Numbered from the stretch's first letter, positions 1 to 9,658 are shown. The stretch is 64,000 nt of DNA from an uncultured Clostridium sp. (GCA_934746015.1 CAKVEW010000001.1:186001-250000); one strand, 5' to 3'. Made by a program: numbers and translations. The notes: generated by a model not told the origin, from the letters alone.

Positions 1-1729
1 TCTTATTTAAACTATCAATACTCTCAAAAGTCGGTTTACCAATATATATTTTATTATGCTCAGTATTTTGTAAACCTTCCTCACTCATAAGTAACTCTTC
101 ATATAACTTTTCACCTGGTCTTAATCCAGTAATTTTAATTTTTATATCTCTATTAGGCTCTAAGCCAGAAAGTTTTATTAAATCTACAGCTAAATCATAA
201 ATCTTAACTGGTTTTCCCATATCTAAAACAAAAACTTCTCCACCCTTAGCAAAGCATCCAGCTTGAAGTACTAATTGTGCAGCCTCTGGAATAAGCATAA
301 AATACCTAGTAATATTTTTATGAGTTACAGTTACTGGCCCACCATTTTGTATTTGCTTTTTAAATAAAGGTATTACTGAACCATTGCTTCCTAAAACATT
401 ACCAAATCTAACTGCTACAAACTCTGTATCACTTATTGTGTTATATGATTGTATAATCATCTCGCAAAGTCTCTTAGTAGCTCCCATTATATTAGTAGGA
501 TTTACAGCCTTATCTGTAGATATTAAAACTAATCTATCAATTTTATGCAGATGAGCTGTTTTTACTAAATTTAAAGTACCAAAAACATTATTTTTAATAG
601 CTTCTTTAGGACTATCTTCCATTAATGGAACATGTTTGTGAGCTGCAGCATGAAATACAACATCTATTTTATACTTGTCAAATATCTCTTCTAATCTATC
701 TTTATCCCTAATAGAACCTATTAATACATCCATATTTATATTAGGATATCTATCCTTAAGTTCATTTTGAATATCATAAACTGTATTTTCATATATATCA
801 AATAAAATTAATTTTTTAGGACCATACAGAACTATTTGCCTACATAATTCTGATCCTATAGATCCCCCAGCTCCTGTCACTAGTACAACTTTATTATTTA
901 AATAGTTTGAAATTCCATTGCTATCTAAAACAACAGGATCTCGTCCAAGTAAATCTTCTAATTCTACATCTTTAATCTTACTAACTGTAGCTTCACCAGA
1001 TATTATTTCATATATTCCTGGAATTATTTTTACCTTACAATTAGTTTTTTTACATATTTCTAAAATTTCTCTTTTATTTTCATTATCTATAGAAGGAATT
1101 GCTAATATTATAGTATCAATTTCTTTTTCCTCAGCTAATCTAACTATATCTTCTCTCTTTCCTTCAACTTTTACTCCACTAATACGCTTTCCTTGTTTAA
1201 AATCTCTATCATCTATCAATAGGATAGGATTTAATTTAAGATTTCTTCTTGCAAGCATTTCATTAATAATCATCGTTCCAGCAGAACCTGCTCCTATAAT
1301 CATAACTCTCTCTTGATCACTTGCATATTTATATGGCATATATAATAATGCCCTTCTATAAACTCTATATAAAATTCTATATCCTAATGTAAAAATACAT
1401 ACGAGCATTGTTCCTATTACAGATACATTTAGTGGTATTGTAGAGCCAAAATTTCTAGTATAAAGAATAACAATTGCCCCTGCTAAAATTCCACCACCTA
1501 CACCTAATAAAAATTCATCTGTACCTGTCAAATGCCAAAGAGAGCTATACATCTTAAACAATGCGAAACATACAATATAAGCAACTGTAACAAATATCAT
1601 ATCCTCTTGATATATAGTTGCAAATTCAGTAAATCTCTCATAAGCTGTAATATTAATAGCTAGAAGATATGCCATATTTACTAAGAATATATCTATTATT
1701 ACAAGTAAGAATGTTTTAAGCCTATTCAT
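1..1729 (-). CDS. WbpM/PglF-type nucleotide-sugar 4,6-dehydratase (3' end outside window)
   Basis: Membrane-bound NDP-sugar dehydratase/epimerase; the family typically converts UDP-GlcNAc to a 4-keto-6-deoxy sugar for surface glycans. The window holds 576 codons starting MNRLKTFLLV; the stop lies beyond base 1. About four N-terminal membrane helices (residues 1-120) are followed by a first Rossmann/CoA-binding-like domain (VMIIGAGSAG) and a second, catalytic SDR domain (VLVTGAGGSIGSEL). The active-site segment reads STDKAV then IMGATKR, so the usual catalytic Tyr of Tyr-x3-Lys is Met, as in WbpM/PglF enzymes. The start has GAGGAGG just upstream and its own promoter at 1804-1833. It ends the surface-polysaccharide locus as seen here. 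Substrate is inferred from the family. Confidence 0.9.
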   Translation of the reverse strand, partial: MNRLKTFLLVIIDIFLVNMAYLLAINITAYERFTEFATIYQEDMIFVTVAYIVCFALFKMYSSLWHLTGTDEFLLGVGGGILAGAIVILYTRNFGSTIPLNVSVIGTMLVCIFTLGYRILYRVYRRALLYMPYKYASDQERVMIIGAGSAGTMIINEMLARRNLKLNPILLIDDRDFKQGKRISGVKVEGKREDIVRLAEEKEIDTIILAIPSIDNENKREILEICKKTNCKVKIIPGIYEIISGEATVSKIKDVELEDLLGRDPVVLDSNGISNYLNNKVVLVTGAGGSIGSELCRQIVLYGPKKLILFDIYENTVYDIQNELKDRYPNINMDVLIGSIRDKDRLEEIFDKYKIDVVFHAAAHKHVPLMEDSPKEAIKNNVFGTLNLVKTAHLHKIDRLVLISTDKAVNPTNIMGATKRLCEMIIQSYNTISDTEFVAVRFGNVLGSNGSVIPLFKKQIQNGGPVTVTHKNITRYFMLIPEAAQLVLQAGCFAKGGEVFVLDMGKPVKIYDLAVDLIKLSGLEPNRDIKIKITGLRPGEKLYEELLMSEEGLQNTEHNKIYIGKPTFESIDSLNK

Positions 1730-1803
1730 TTTCTTCCTCCTCTTCTATGTAATTAGAAGATTTACATTAAATAATTTAATCAATATTAAAATTTACGTAT
1801 ATA

Positions 1804-1833
1804 ATTATACTACTATTTTATTTTAATTGTCCA
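1804..1833 (-). promoter_or_regulatory. Sigma-A-like promoter for the WbpM/PglF-type gene
   Basis: On the minus strand TGGACA (1833-1828) is followed after 18 bases by TATAAT (1809-1804), about 75 bases before the ATG at 1729. This suggests separate transcription of the dehydratase gene from the flippase gene upstream of it. Confidence 0.55.
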
Positions 1834-1861
1834 TATACCTATAATTAGTATCTAGACTATG

Positions 1862-3283
1862 CTATTTTCCTATCTTATCCTTCACTAATTTTATCATTTC
1901 ACTAATAATATTTCTATAAGCAAATAATATAACAAATACATTAATAATTGTAAGAAGCAATATTGTCGTATTAAATTTATACTTGCTTGAATAAGCAGCT
2001 AATATATAAACTAAAAATACACATACTCCAAATTTAAAAAATTTAAAATTAATTTTATAGAATTTATTTGCAAAGTAAGTTCTAAAAATGAAGAATACAA
2101 CATATGCTAAACCTGTAGAAATAGCTGCTCCTGTTGCCCCAAACTTAGGTACTAAAATTATATTACCTATAACATTAAATATTGCAGAAAAAGATGCTAT
2201 ATATATATGATATTTAGTTTTCTTACTAAAATTTATTCCTAAAACTGTTGTTTCAGAAATAGTATACATTATTGGCATAAGAACTAAGAATGGGAATATA
2301 AATTGTGCACCTTCATATTTTTTCCCAAGAAATATTATTAATATATCTTTCATAGCAATTAACCCAACTGAAACTAGTAACATAACTACAGAAACTATTT
2401 CATTAATATTTACAAAAAAATTCTTATCCTCTGGATTTGTTGCATACTTTTCAAATGCTACTGGTGTCCAAAATGTAGTAAAGGCACCCTGAACTGTATT
2501 TAAAAGAGAAATTATATACATTGCTCCTGTATAAAGACCAATTTGTGCGTAATCATTACTAAATCTTTGTATAGATATTCTGTCTATAGATTGGAAAACC
2601 CATGTAATTGCCATGGAAAATATAAATGGTATTCCATATCTAAATAGCTCTTTTGTAGTTGTGTTAAGCTTATTATCATTAAAGCTAAACCAATCTTCCT
2701 TCTCAGACATTATTGCAAAAATAACCATTATTAAATTTGAAATAACTGTAGCTAATATCATAGTTATATAATTATCTTTAAAAATATAGAAAAACAAGCC
2801 CATTAAAGCTAAATAAGAAATCTTATTACTAACCCCTAGCATTGAATAAGCTTTACCTTTTTGCTTCATTCTTACATGTATCATAGCAAAATTTCCTAAT
2901 ATGCTAGCAGTACTATGAATTAATAATAATACTACTACTAAAAAAGATGTTTCACTAAGTATTAAATTTGATATAGGTTTATAAAAAATTAGTAAACCAA
3001 TACCTAAAATTAAATTTGCTATTATTGGAATTTTTATACTCTTTCTTAAAAGCTTTCCTCTATTAACTTCATTTTCATCATTATAATATCTTATATATGC
3101 TTGATCTATACCCATAGTTAATACTAAAACTATTAAGCTTGTATAGGTAACAAACATAGAGGCTTTACCATTTTGTGTTGGATCTATCATTCTAGATACT
3201 ATTGGAACTGATAGAATTCCTAAAACAAATACTATTACATTTCCTAATGCAAATTCTATAAACTTTTTAAACAAATTATTCAT
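1862..3283 (-). CDS. Wzx-like polysaccharide flippase (MOP superfamily)
   Basis: Polytopic protein of 473 residues with roughly 12-14 hydrophobic segments, matching the polysaccharide biosynthesis/flippase family that moves undecaprenyl-linked repeat units across the membrane. Sequence features include an N-terminal MNNLFKKFIEFALGN helix start and TM pairs with charged loops throughout. The ATG at 3283 is preferred because GGAG sits six bases before it; an in-frame ATG at 3295 overlaps that ribosome site and lacks one of its own. The start overlaps the end of the preceding glycosyltransferase gene by 8 bases, implying translational coupling. A second flippase is encoded at 25980-27491, so two lipid-linked glycans, or two export steps, may be served. 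Confidence 0.88.
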   Translation of the reverse strand: MNNLFKKFIEFALGNVIVFVLGILSVPIVSRMIDPTQNGKASMFVTYTSLIVLVLTMGIDQAYIRYYNDENEVNRGKLLRKSIKIPIIANLILGIGLLIFYKPISNLILSETSFLVVVLLLIHSTASILGNFAMIHVRMKQKGKAYSMLGVSNKISYLALMGLFFYIFKDNYITMILATVISNLIMVIFAIMSEKEDWFSFNDNKLNTTTKELFRYGIPFIFSMAITWVFQSIDRISIQRFSNDYAQIGLYTGAMYIISLLNTVQGAFTTFWTPVAFEKYATNPEDKNFFVNINEIVSVVMLLVSVGLIAMKDILIIFLGKKYEGAQFIFPFLVLMPIMYTISETTVLGINFSKKTKYHIYIASFSAIFNVIGNIILVPKFGATGAAISTGLAYVVFFIFRTYFANKFYKINFKFFKFGVCVFLVYILAAYSSKYKFNTTILLLTIINVFVILFAYRNIISEMIKLVKDKIGK

Positions 3284-4451
3284 CTGTATCTCCATTTCTT
3301 TTTAAAGCATTTATATAAACATTAATAACTTTTTTAGCAACAACTTCATTAGAAAATCTACTTTTTACATATTCTCTTAAATTACTTGGATCAAATTTGT
3401 CAATATTATTAATCATATTTATCATTTCATTCCTTAGTTCATCTACATTAGTATTAGAAATCATATATCCTATTTCATTGCTAAAGAAATCTTCTGGTCC
3501 TCCACATTTACTTGTAATTATGGGTAATCCACAAGCCAAAGCTTCAATATATGCAATTCCAAAGGTTTCATATTTGCTTGGTAAAACAAAGGCATCTGCT
3601 TTATTAATATATTTATTTAAAGACTTCCTATCAACTGCCCCTACAAATTCTATATTACTACTTATACTTAACTCATTAGCTAAGTTCATTAAATTTTCTT
3701 TTTCAGGCCCATCTCCTACTACTAATAATTTAACATTATCATATTCTTTTAATACCTTTTCTAAAGCTCTTACTGTTATATCAACATTTTTATTTTCTTT
3801 TAAATGACAAATTGAGATAAAGATAAATTCATCCCTTTTATTTTTCTTTTCTATAACAAATCTGTCCACGTCCACTATATTAGGTATAACAACTATTGAT
3901 TTATCAGTGTACTTCTCTATTGCTTTCTTTAAGGCTTCTCCAACACTTATTATATAATCAGCATTATTATATACTTCCTTTAACATAGGAATATCATGCT
4001 TTCTCAATTCTCCTTGTAAAACACCTGAAGAATGCTCAGTAATTACAAATGGGATATTAAACTTTTCTTTAATTTTCATTGCTACTAATCCACCATATAA
4101 TGCTGAATGTACATGAATTATATCAGGTAAGCCTTCTGATTTAATATACTTTTCAAATAACTTCATAGATTGATTAACCCATAAGTTAATACCTAACTTT
4201 CCTCTCATTGTAAACACATTCCACCCATGAAGCCTAAATGTTATTAGACCATCTTCATTATATTTTCTTATTTGAAAATGATTTTTTCTAAACATATTAT
4301 AATTAACCTTTGAAACTCTTCTAGTTTCTGAGAATATTACTCCTACTTTATTTCCTTGATCCTTTATAGCTAAAGCTTGCTCCTTATAAAAGATGCTACT
4401 TAAAGGTACTTCTTCAGTAGGATATGCAGATGGTATAAATAAAATATGCAT
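3276..4451 (-). CDS. GT4-family glycosyltransferase
   Basis: GT-B fold retaining glycosyltransferase of 391 residues, cytoplasmic, expected to add a sugar to a lipid-linked glycan. The N-terminal acceptor domain begins MHILFIPSAYPTEE, and the C-terminal Glycos_transf_1 domain has the typical E-x7-E motif in ETFGIAYIEALACGLP (about residues 293-307) followed by GGPEDFF. The ATG overlaps the stop codon of the upstream glycosyltransferase gene by one base (TAATG), so the two are coupled. Donor and acceptor cannot be read from sequence. Confidence 0.88.
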   Translation of the reverse strand: MHILFIPSAYPTEEVPLSSIFYKEQALAIKDQGNKVGVIFSETRRVSKVNYNMFRKNHFQIRKYNEDGLITFRLHGWNVFTMRGKLGINLWVNQSMKLFEKYIKSEGLPDIIHVHSALYGGLVAMKIKEKFNIPFVITEHSSGVLQGELRKHDIPMLKEVYNNADYIISVGEALKKAIEKYTDKSIVVIPNIVDVDRFVIEKKNKRDEFIFISICHLKENKNVDITVRALEKVLKEYDNVKLLVVGDGPEKENLMNLANELSISSNIEFVGAVDRKSLNKYINKADAFVLPSKYETFGIAYIEALACGLPIITSKCGGPEDFFSNEIGYMISNTNVDELRNEMINMINNIDKFDPSNLREYVKSRFSNEVVAKKVINVYINALKRNGDTDE

Positions 4452-5599
4452 TATTCTACTCTCCTATCCTTTAATAATTCAGTATATATCCCTATATATT
4501 TACTTCCTATCAGATCCCACTTAAATTCATCTACTACACCTATAGCATTTTTAGATATCTCTTCATAATTTGATACTATCTTTTTTACACCCTCTTCTAT
4601 GCTACAGCCCTTCTCAATACCATATCCTATAAATCCTTCTTCATAATAACCATATATACCTTCTCCTTTAGTATATATTACAGGTAATCCTCTACTTAAT
4701 GCTTCTATATAGGATAATCCAAAGGTCTCAAAAGATGAATTCATAACAAAAATATCATTATTATCCAATATATCCTTCAGCTTATCCTTATCATTAATTC
4801 TGCCAAGAATATCTATATATTTTTCGCATCCCTTCTCTGATACAATATTTTTTATATTATCTAAATACTCTCCATCTCCAACAATTGTATATTTTACATT
4901 TAAGCCATTTTTGTTCATATTATCCACATCTTCTATTACTTTATGAACATTTTTATTTTTAGTTATTTCTCCTATATAAACTAATCTTATTAAGTCCTTA
5001 TTTAATATTCTAGGTGAATTAACCTTATTTTTAATCCAATATTCATTAAGGCCGTTAGGAAGTACCATAGACTTCTTTCTTATTTCTTCTTTATATATTT
5101 CAGGCACATATTTATTAATTGTATTTTCCATATAGGATGGAGAAATAAATATTATCTTTTTAGCATTTTTTAAAATTTCAACTCCAAGACCTCTTAAATT
5201 AATAAAATACTTAAAGAAAACATTAACATCTGTATTTCTAACTGCCACTATATATGGCAAATTATACTCCTTATATAATTTATATGCCATATATCCATTA
5301 GTAAATAAAGTATGAGCATGAACTACATTATATTTATTAACATCAATACTTGAAATTAGCCCATTATAGTTCTTTTTAGCCTTCCTATTAAAGAAAAATC
5401 TATCTAAATTATTACTGGTTTCCTTAATTAAAAATTCACAATTATCTATTCTTTTAAGTTCACCTACGTTAACATTACTTTTTATTGGAATATACACAGT
5501 TTGATTTATAGATTTATTACTTAAATCTGTAAATAAGTTTTCATATAATTTTGATCCATAATAATACGAACATAGATGTAATACACTTATATTATTCAC
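4451..5599 (-). CDS. GT4-family glycosyltransferase, GTG start
   Basis: GT-B fold protein of 382 residues. The N-terminal part has a VVHAHTLFTNGYMAYKLY segment typical of GT4 acceptor domains, and the C-terminal donor domain has LVYIGEITKNKNV and ETFGLSYIEALSRGLPVIY with the E-x7-E motif. Start is GTG with GGAGG eight bases upstream. It is the first gene of the short minus-strand block running down to the flippase at 1862 and is divergent from the deacetylase-like gene at 5777. Sugar specificity is unknown. Confidence 0.86.
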   Translation of the reverse strand: MNNISVLHLCSYYYGSKLYENLFTDLSNKSINQTVYIPIKSNVNVGELKRIDNCEFLIKETSNNLDRFFFNRKAKKNYNGLISSIDVNKYNVVHAHTLFTNGYMAYKLYKEYNLPYIVAVRNTDVNVFFKYFINLRGLGVEILKNAKKIIFISPSYMENTINKYVPEIYKEEIRKKSMVLPNGLNEYWIKNKVNSPRILNKDLIRLVYIGEITKNKNVHKVIEDVDNMNKNGLNVKYTIVGDGEYLDNIKNIVSEKGCEKYIDILGRINDKDKLKDILDNNDIFVMNSSFETFGLSYIEALSRGLPVIYTKGEGIYGYYEEGFIGYGIEKGCSIEEGVKKIVSNYEEISKNAIGVVDEFKWDLIGSKYIGIYTELLKDRRVE

Positions 5600-5705
5600 T
5601 TTTTTTCCTCCAAAAATAAAAATAATTACATATTTATTATATTAACATATTTATTATAAAAATATATGAAAGAATTATTAAAAAATATATTGTATAAGAA
5701 ATTCT

Positions 5706-5726
5706 AGAATTATATGATATAATTCT
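5706..5726. promoter_or_regulatory. Perfect dyad overlapping an extended -10 promoter
   Basis: The sequence AGAATTATAT, then one G, then ATATAATTCT is a perfect 10-base inverted repeat (11 bases if 5705 and 5727 are included). It covers a TG-n-TATAAT extended -10 (TATAAT at 5718-5723), which could start the plus-strand transcript of 5777. A repressor site is inferred from position and symmetry; AT-rich palindromes also arise by chance here. Confidence 0.4.
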
Positions 5727-5776
5727 ATATGTATTAAATATAAAATTATTGTTTAAAACCAGAGGGAGATTTTAAT

Positions 5777-6586
5777 ATGAGAATTATACTATCACATGAT
5801 GTAGATAATTTAACTACTAAAGAACATAATAAGGACTTAATAATTATTAAGATGATTATTAGAGCTTTTATTGAGTTTTTTTTATTTAGAATAAACTTTT
5901 CAACTTTTATATCAAGATTAAAACTAATTTTCAGTAATAATTTGACCAATATAAAAGAATTAGTTGAATTAGACAAAAAATATAATACTAAGGCTACATA
6001 CTTCTTTGCTACAGGCAATGATAAAACCTTGGCCTATAAAGCTAAAGCTGCAGTTCCACATGTAAAGTATATACTTGATAATGGACTTAATGTAGGAATT
6101 CATGGTATTGCCTTTGATAATCTTGATAATATGAAAGAAGAATATAATAAATATAATGATATTCACCAAACTAGTAATATAGGTATAAGAATGCATTATT
6201 TAAGAAGAAATAGCGAAACCTTCTCCTACATGAAAAAAATAGGATATGCTTTTGATACAACTGAATACTCTACAGATCTTAAGCAACCATATATAACAAA
6301 GGATGGTTTAGTAGAAATTCCATTTCATATAATGGATAGCTATTTATTTCAAGAGAAAGGTATCCAAAAATATAACTCAAGCTATGCAATTAAATATACA
6401 AAAAATATAATTGATAAAAATATAAATAATGATATCATTTTAAATATTAACTTTCACCAAGAATACTTTTCTGATGGATGGAAAGATTGGAAAGATTGGT
6501 ATATATGGATAGTTAAATATTGTAATAGTAAAAATATAGAATTCATTAATTATCAGGAGGTAGTAAATGAACTGGCAAATAAATAA
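5777..6586 (+). CDS. NodB-like polysaccharide deacetylase family protein
   Basis: 269-residue protein with the hallmarks of a CE4/NodB-type metal-dependent deacetylase: an Asp-rich first motif near the N-terminus (ILSHDVDNL), a GIHG motif near residue 110 and a later IRMHYLRR motif. There is no obvious signal peptide, so it probably acts in the cytoplasm on a glycan precursor or lipid-linked sugar rather than on peptidoglycan. Start has AGGGAG at good spacing. It overlaps the next gene by 20 bases, so the two form a small plus-strand operon inside a mostly minus-strand locus. A role like ArnD (deprotecting a lipid-linked amino sugar) is possible but only inferred. Confidence 0.75.
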   Translation: MRIILSHDVDNLTTKEHNKDLIIIKMIIRAFIEFFLFRINFSTFISRLKLIFSNNLTNIKELVELDKKYNTKATYFFATGNDKTLAYKAKAAVPHVKYILDNGLNVGIHGIAFDNLDNMKEEYNKYNDIHQTSNIGIRMHYLRRNSETFSYMKKIGYAFDTTEYSTDLKQPYITKDGLVEIPFHIMDSYLFQEKGIQKYNSSYAIKYTKNIIDKNINNDIILNINFHQEYFSDGWKDWKDWYIWIVKYCNSKNIEFINYQEVVNELANK

Positions 6587-7553
6587 ACTAGATTTAAATG
6601 ACTCTGAATTAATAGGTAAATGGAATACTTTTGTAGATAAATCTCCAGAAGGTACATTTTATCATAAAAGCTATTGGCTCTTAAATAATATAGGAAGGAA
6701 TTTTAAGTCTGCACAAAAGTATGAATTATATTCTTTAACAGATAAAAATGGCAACTGGGTTGCTGCATTCTATATTCCTACTTCACATAAATTTGGAAAA
6801 GACTTTGTAGTAATGCCGCACATGACCCCCTTCGGTGGAGTAATGGTAGCACCTGAAATACATAAGTTAACTATTAGCAAAAGAATTGGAAATATAAAAG
6901 AAATTAATGATGTATTTATATCAAAATTGAAAGAGAAAAAATTATTATATTATAGTTTTTCTCCAGAACATACTGATATGCAACCATTCCTTTGGAATAA
7001 ATATATAACCTCTGTAAGATATACATATAGAGTTGATTTATCAGATGAAAAAATTCTTTGGAGTAATCTTCAAGAAAAAACTAGTGTAAATAAAGGTAAC
7101 AAAAGCAATTGTAAAATAAAGTGGGGCTTTGATGAATACTTAGATATCTATTTTGAGCTTAATGAAAAAAGCTTTAACAGTCAAAATATAAACAATTTCG
7201 ATAATGAGTTAACTAAAAAGCTTTTAATTGAATTAAACAAAAATAACAATTGCACTATTGGAATAGTTTTTGATGAAAATGGAACTCCTGTTGGTGGTTG
7301 TGTTTTAGCTTATGATAATAAAAGAGTTTATTATATAATGGGTGGAGTAGATAGAAGCAATAATTTTGGAATGTCTTACTTGTTATGGGAAGCTATGCTA
7401 TATAGTAAAAATACTTTAGCTTTAAAGACTTTCGATTTTGAAGGTTCTATGATTCCATCTATTGAAAAATATTTCAGAAAGTTTGGTGGAAACTTAACTC
7501 CTTACTATTCATTAAATAGTCTGCTTCTTACTATTAGAAACCATATAAAATAA
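6567..7553 (+). CDS. FemAB/GNAT-like acyltransferase
   Basis: 328 residues with a layout like FemX/FemAB or PF13480 proteins: an N-terminal segment with GTFYHKSYWL, a central PHMTPFGGVM region, and a C-terminal GNAT-like half with GGCVLAYDNKRVYYIMGG and FDFEGSMIPSIEKYFRKFGG. Such proteins transfer amino acyl or acyl groups to amino groups of cell-wall precursors or sugars. The start has AGGAGG and overlaps the deacetylase gene by 20 bases. Pairing with a deacetylase suggests removal of one acyl group and addition of another on the same amino sugar; that is inference. It ends at a strong bidirectional terminator. Confidence 0.7.
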   Translation: MNWQINKLDLNDSELIGKWNTFVDKSPEGTFYHKSYWLLNNIGRNFKSAQKYELYSLTDKNGNWVAAFYIPTSHKFGKDFVVMPHMTPFGGVMVAPEIHKLTISKRIGNIKEINDVFISKLKEKKLLYYSFSPEHTDMQPFLWNKYITSVRYTYRVDLSDEKILWSNLQEKTSVNKGNKSNCKIKWGFDEYLDIYFELNEKSFNSQNINNFDNELTKKLLIELNKNNNCTIGIVFDENGTPVGGCVLAYDNKRVYYIMGGVDRSNNFGMSYLLWEAMLYSKNTLALKTFDFEGSMIPSIEKYFRKFGGNLTPYYSLNSLLLTIRNHIK

Positions 7554-7595
7554 AGAGAGTATCTTTGGATATATATATCCAAAGATACTCTCTTT
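7552..7595. terminator. Bidirectional intrinsic terminator
   Basis: A perfect 44-base palindrome (22-base arms 7552-7573 and 7574-7595) lies between two convergent genes and is T-rich on both exits. It can end transcripts of the FemAB-like gene on the plus strand and of the amidase on the minus strand. Confidence 0.88.
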
Positions 7596-7598
7596 ATT

Positions 7599-9467
7599 TT
7601 ATTTTATAACATTTATGCTTAACCCGTATAACACACTATCACTTATAACTACTCTACTTCCTAAAACATATATATTATTTAAAGAAGGTCTTACTGATAC
7701 TATAATATTTTTCACATCAGGTTCTAGATTATTAACATTTGATAACACAACAAATTGAGATTTTTTCCCTGCTACTGCAGATACAGATAATGCATCAGGG
7801 AAATCTAAGCCAGATGCTATATATAAATTATTAACATTTAATTCAGATTTAAATCTATTAAATATATTCTTATTTGTTTCATATCTATCTTTACCACCAA
7901 GTCTTTCTACATTTATAAGATTCCTAGCTACATCATCAGAAATTGCAGCCCCAGATCCAATAACATAGGTTTTTGATATATTTAACTCTCTTAAATAATT
8001 TGATACTGAAGTTGGAAGCTGATCCTTTTCTGTTAATAATATAGGCATATTTCTTTTAGCTGCTATTGAAGAAATTGATAACCCATCAGCAAAACCTAAA
8101 CCACTTACTATTGCTGCTTCTCCAGAAGTACTACCAACTTCTCTTGCTATTAAAACAGATGTTTCATATCTGTTACTTCCACCGAATCTTTTACTAGCAA
8201 TTCCTGCATTAGAAAGCTCTCCTTCTAAAGATGAAGGAATAGCACTTGTCCCACCTACTATAAATACATTCTTTACACCTTTAGATTTTAATAAATTTAA
8301 AAGATTTGTTTGATTGGTTAATGAAGTATTTTTAACTAATAAAATTGGAGCATTATACTTAGTAGCTAATGGAGTTGCACATAAAGCATCTGGATAATCT
8401 AATCCTGAAGCCAAAACAGCATACTGTGAATTATCCCAGTCATTCTTGAAAAGTTGATAAGATGTTTCATATCTATCACTTCCATATATTCTATTAGCTA
8501 CTAGAGGATTATTATTATATAAATAATTTAAGGTTCCATCTAACATGGCATTTACAAGTTTCTCTTGATAATTCCAATTTTTTAAATTGTTAGCCTCATT
8601 TACATTACTTAAAAATCCAATTTCCACAAGGCTTGCTGGCATAGTAGTATTTTTTACCACATAAAATTCTTCCCACTTAACATTTCTATTTACTGCTCCA
8701 GTATAACTTATTAATTTACTTTGAATACTATCTGCTAAAGGCTTATCATAACTTTTATAATAATATGTCTCTATACCTGACGCAGCAGTTGCACCTGCTG
8801 AATTAATATGTATTGAAACAAAGGCATCAGGATTTGCACTATTAGCTCCATTACTTCTATCTTGTAAAGAAACATATACATCTGAGGTTCTACTCATAAC
8901 TACTTTTATTCCATTTGCTTCAAGCTTATCCTTCAACCTAAGCCCAAGATTTAAAACTATATCTTTTTCATTTATTCCATTGCCTTGAGAACCTGGATCA
9001 TATCCTCCATGTCCTGGATCTATATATACAACATATTCTGAATTAGATTTTGATTGCAAAAAATTTGCAGTCTTAACATTTTCATTTCCAGAAGAAACAT
9101 ATATTTCTCTTATATAATACTTCTCTTCCTTACTACCTATAAGAAAGGTTGTCCCTTCTTCTACTGCTATTAACTTATTATCTGATACTTTTAGAATTTT
9201 ATCATTTTCTGTGTTCCATAATATTCTGTTATCTTCATTATAATTAGTAAGATCAACCTCCTCACCAATATCCATATATAGGCCATCTTCGAATATAACA
9301 TTTTCTTCCCCATATTTAGAAACTATGCCTTTTAATTCCTCTTCTACTTCTTTAGAACTATTTTTGTAGGCACTGACTTTTATGTTAAATAAAGGCATAA
9401 AAAGGCTAAAAATTAGTGAAAATACTAGTATATTTTCTATTATTTTAAAAAGTCTTTTGTTGTTCAA
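7599..9467 (-). CDS. N-acetylmuramoyl-L-alanine amidase (Amidase_3) with three CWB2 repeats
   Basis: 622-residue secreted peptidoglycan hydrolase. Residues 1-33 form a signal peptide ending near VSA. After a spacer domain, residues 146-315 are an Amidase_3 zinc domain: His153 in DPGHGG, Glu167 in NEKD, His220 in SIHIN and catalytic Glu282 in VEIGFLSN. Residues 325-622 hold three CWB2 repeats, each opening with an RYGxxRYET-like motif (IYGSDRYET, RFGGSNRYET, RLGGKDRYET). CWB2 modules anchor proteins non-covalently to a wall polysaccharide in C. difficile. The start is TTG with AGGGA upstream; a clear promoter lies at 9525-9553. It is divergent from another CWB2 gene. Confidence 0.92.
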   Translation of the reverse strand: MNNKRLFKIIENILVFSLIFSLFMPLFNIKVSAYKNSSKEVEEELKGIVSKYGEENVIFEDGLYMDIGEEVDLTNYNEDNRILWNTENDKILKVSDNKLIAVEEGTTFLIGSKEEKYYIREIYVSSGNENVKTANFLQSKSNSEYVVYIDPGHGGYDPGSQGNGINEKDIVLNLGLRLKDKLEANGIKVVMSRTSDVYVSLQDRSNGANSANPDAFVSIHINSAGATAASGIETYYYKSYDKPLADSIQSKLISYTGAVNRNVKWEEFYVVKNTTMPASLVEIGFLSNVNEANNLKNWNYQEKLVNAMLDGTLNYLYNNNPLVANRIYGSDRYETSYQLFKNDWDNSQYAVLASGLDYPDALCATPLATKYNAPILLVKNTSLTNQTNLLNLLKSKGVKNVFIVGGTSAIPSSLEGELSNAGIASKRFGGSNRYETSVLIAREVGSTSGEAAIVSGLGFADGLSISSIAAKRNMPILLTEKDQLPTSVSNYLRELNISKTYVIGSGAAISDDVARNLINVERLGGKDRYETNKNIFNRFKSELNVNNLYIASGLDFPDALSVSAVAGKKSQFVVLSNVNNLEPDVKNIIVSVRPSLNNIYVLGSRVVISDSVLYGLSINVIK

Positions 9468-9524
9468 AATACCAATCCCTTCTTTTTTCTATTTTTTTTA
9501 TTTGTATTAAATTTTATATAAATA

Positions 9525-9553
9525 ATTATATATTATTAAAATAAATACTTCAA
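9525..9553 (-). promoter_or_regulatory. Promoter for the CWB2 amidase
   Basis: On the minus strand TTGAAG (9553-9548) and TATAAT (9530-9525) are separated by 17 bases, close to the sigma-A consensus, about 58 bases before the TTG start at 9467. Confidence 0.65.
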
Positions 9554-9599
9554 CAAATATGGAGTATAAATTACACAAACTATTTTTTATCTATAATTA

Positions 9600-9627
9600 T
9601 TCCAAATTATTCAACATATGGTATAAT
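9600..9627 (+). promoter_or_regulatory. Extended -10 promoter with TTCCAAA box, CWB2-PIG-L gene
   Basis: TG-n-TATAAT (TATAAT at 9622-9627) lies 32 bases before the ATG at 9659. No TTGACA-like -35 is present; instead TTCCAAA begins 22 bases before the -10. The same box sits at the equivalent place before the LCP gene at 40108. Confidence 0.5.
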
Positions 9628-9658
9628 TAATATTATTTTTCTTGATTGGAGTTTTAGC

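Noticed and set aside
918..1316. 132-residue plus-strand reading frame
   Set aside because: Antisense shadow of the WbpM/PglF-type gene, whose full set of motifs is intact on the minus strand.
3284..3295. Upstream ATG for the flippase gene
   Set aside because: It overlaps the GGAG that serves the ATG at 3283 and has no ribosome site of its own.
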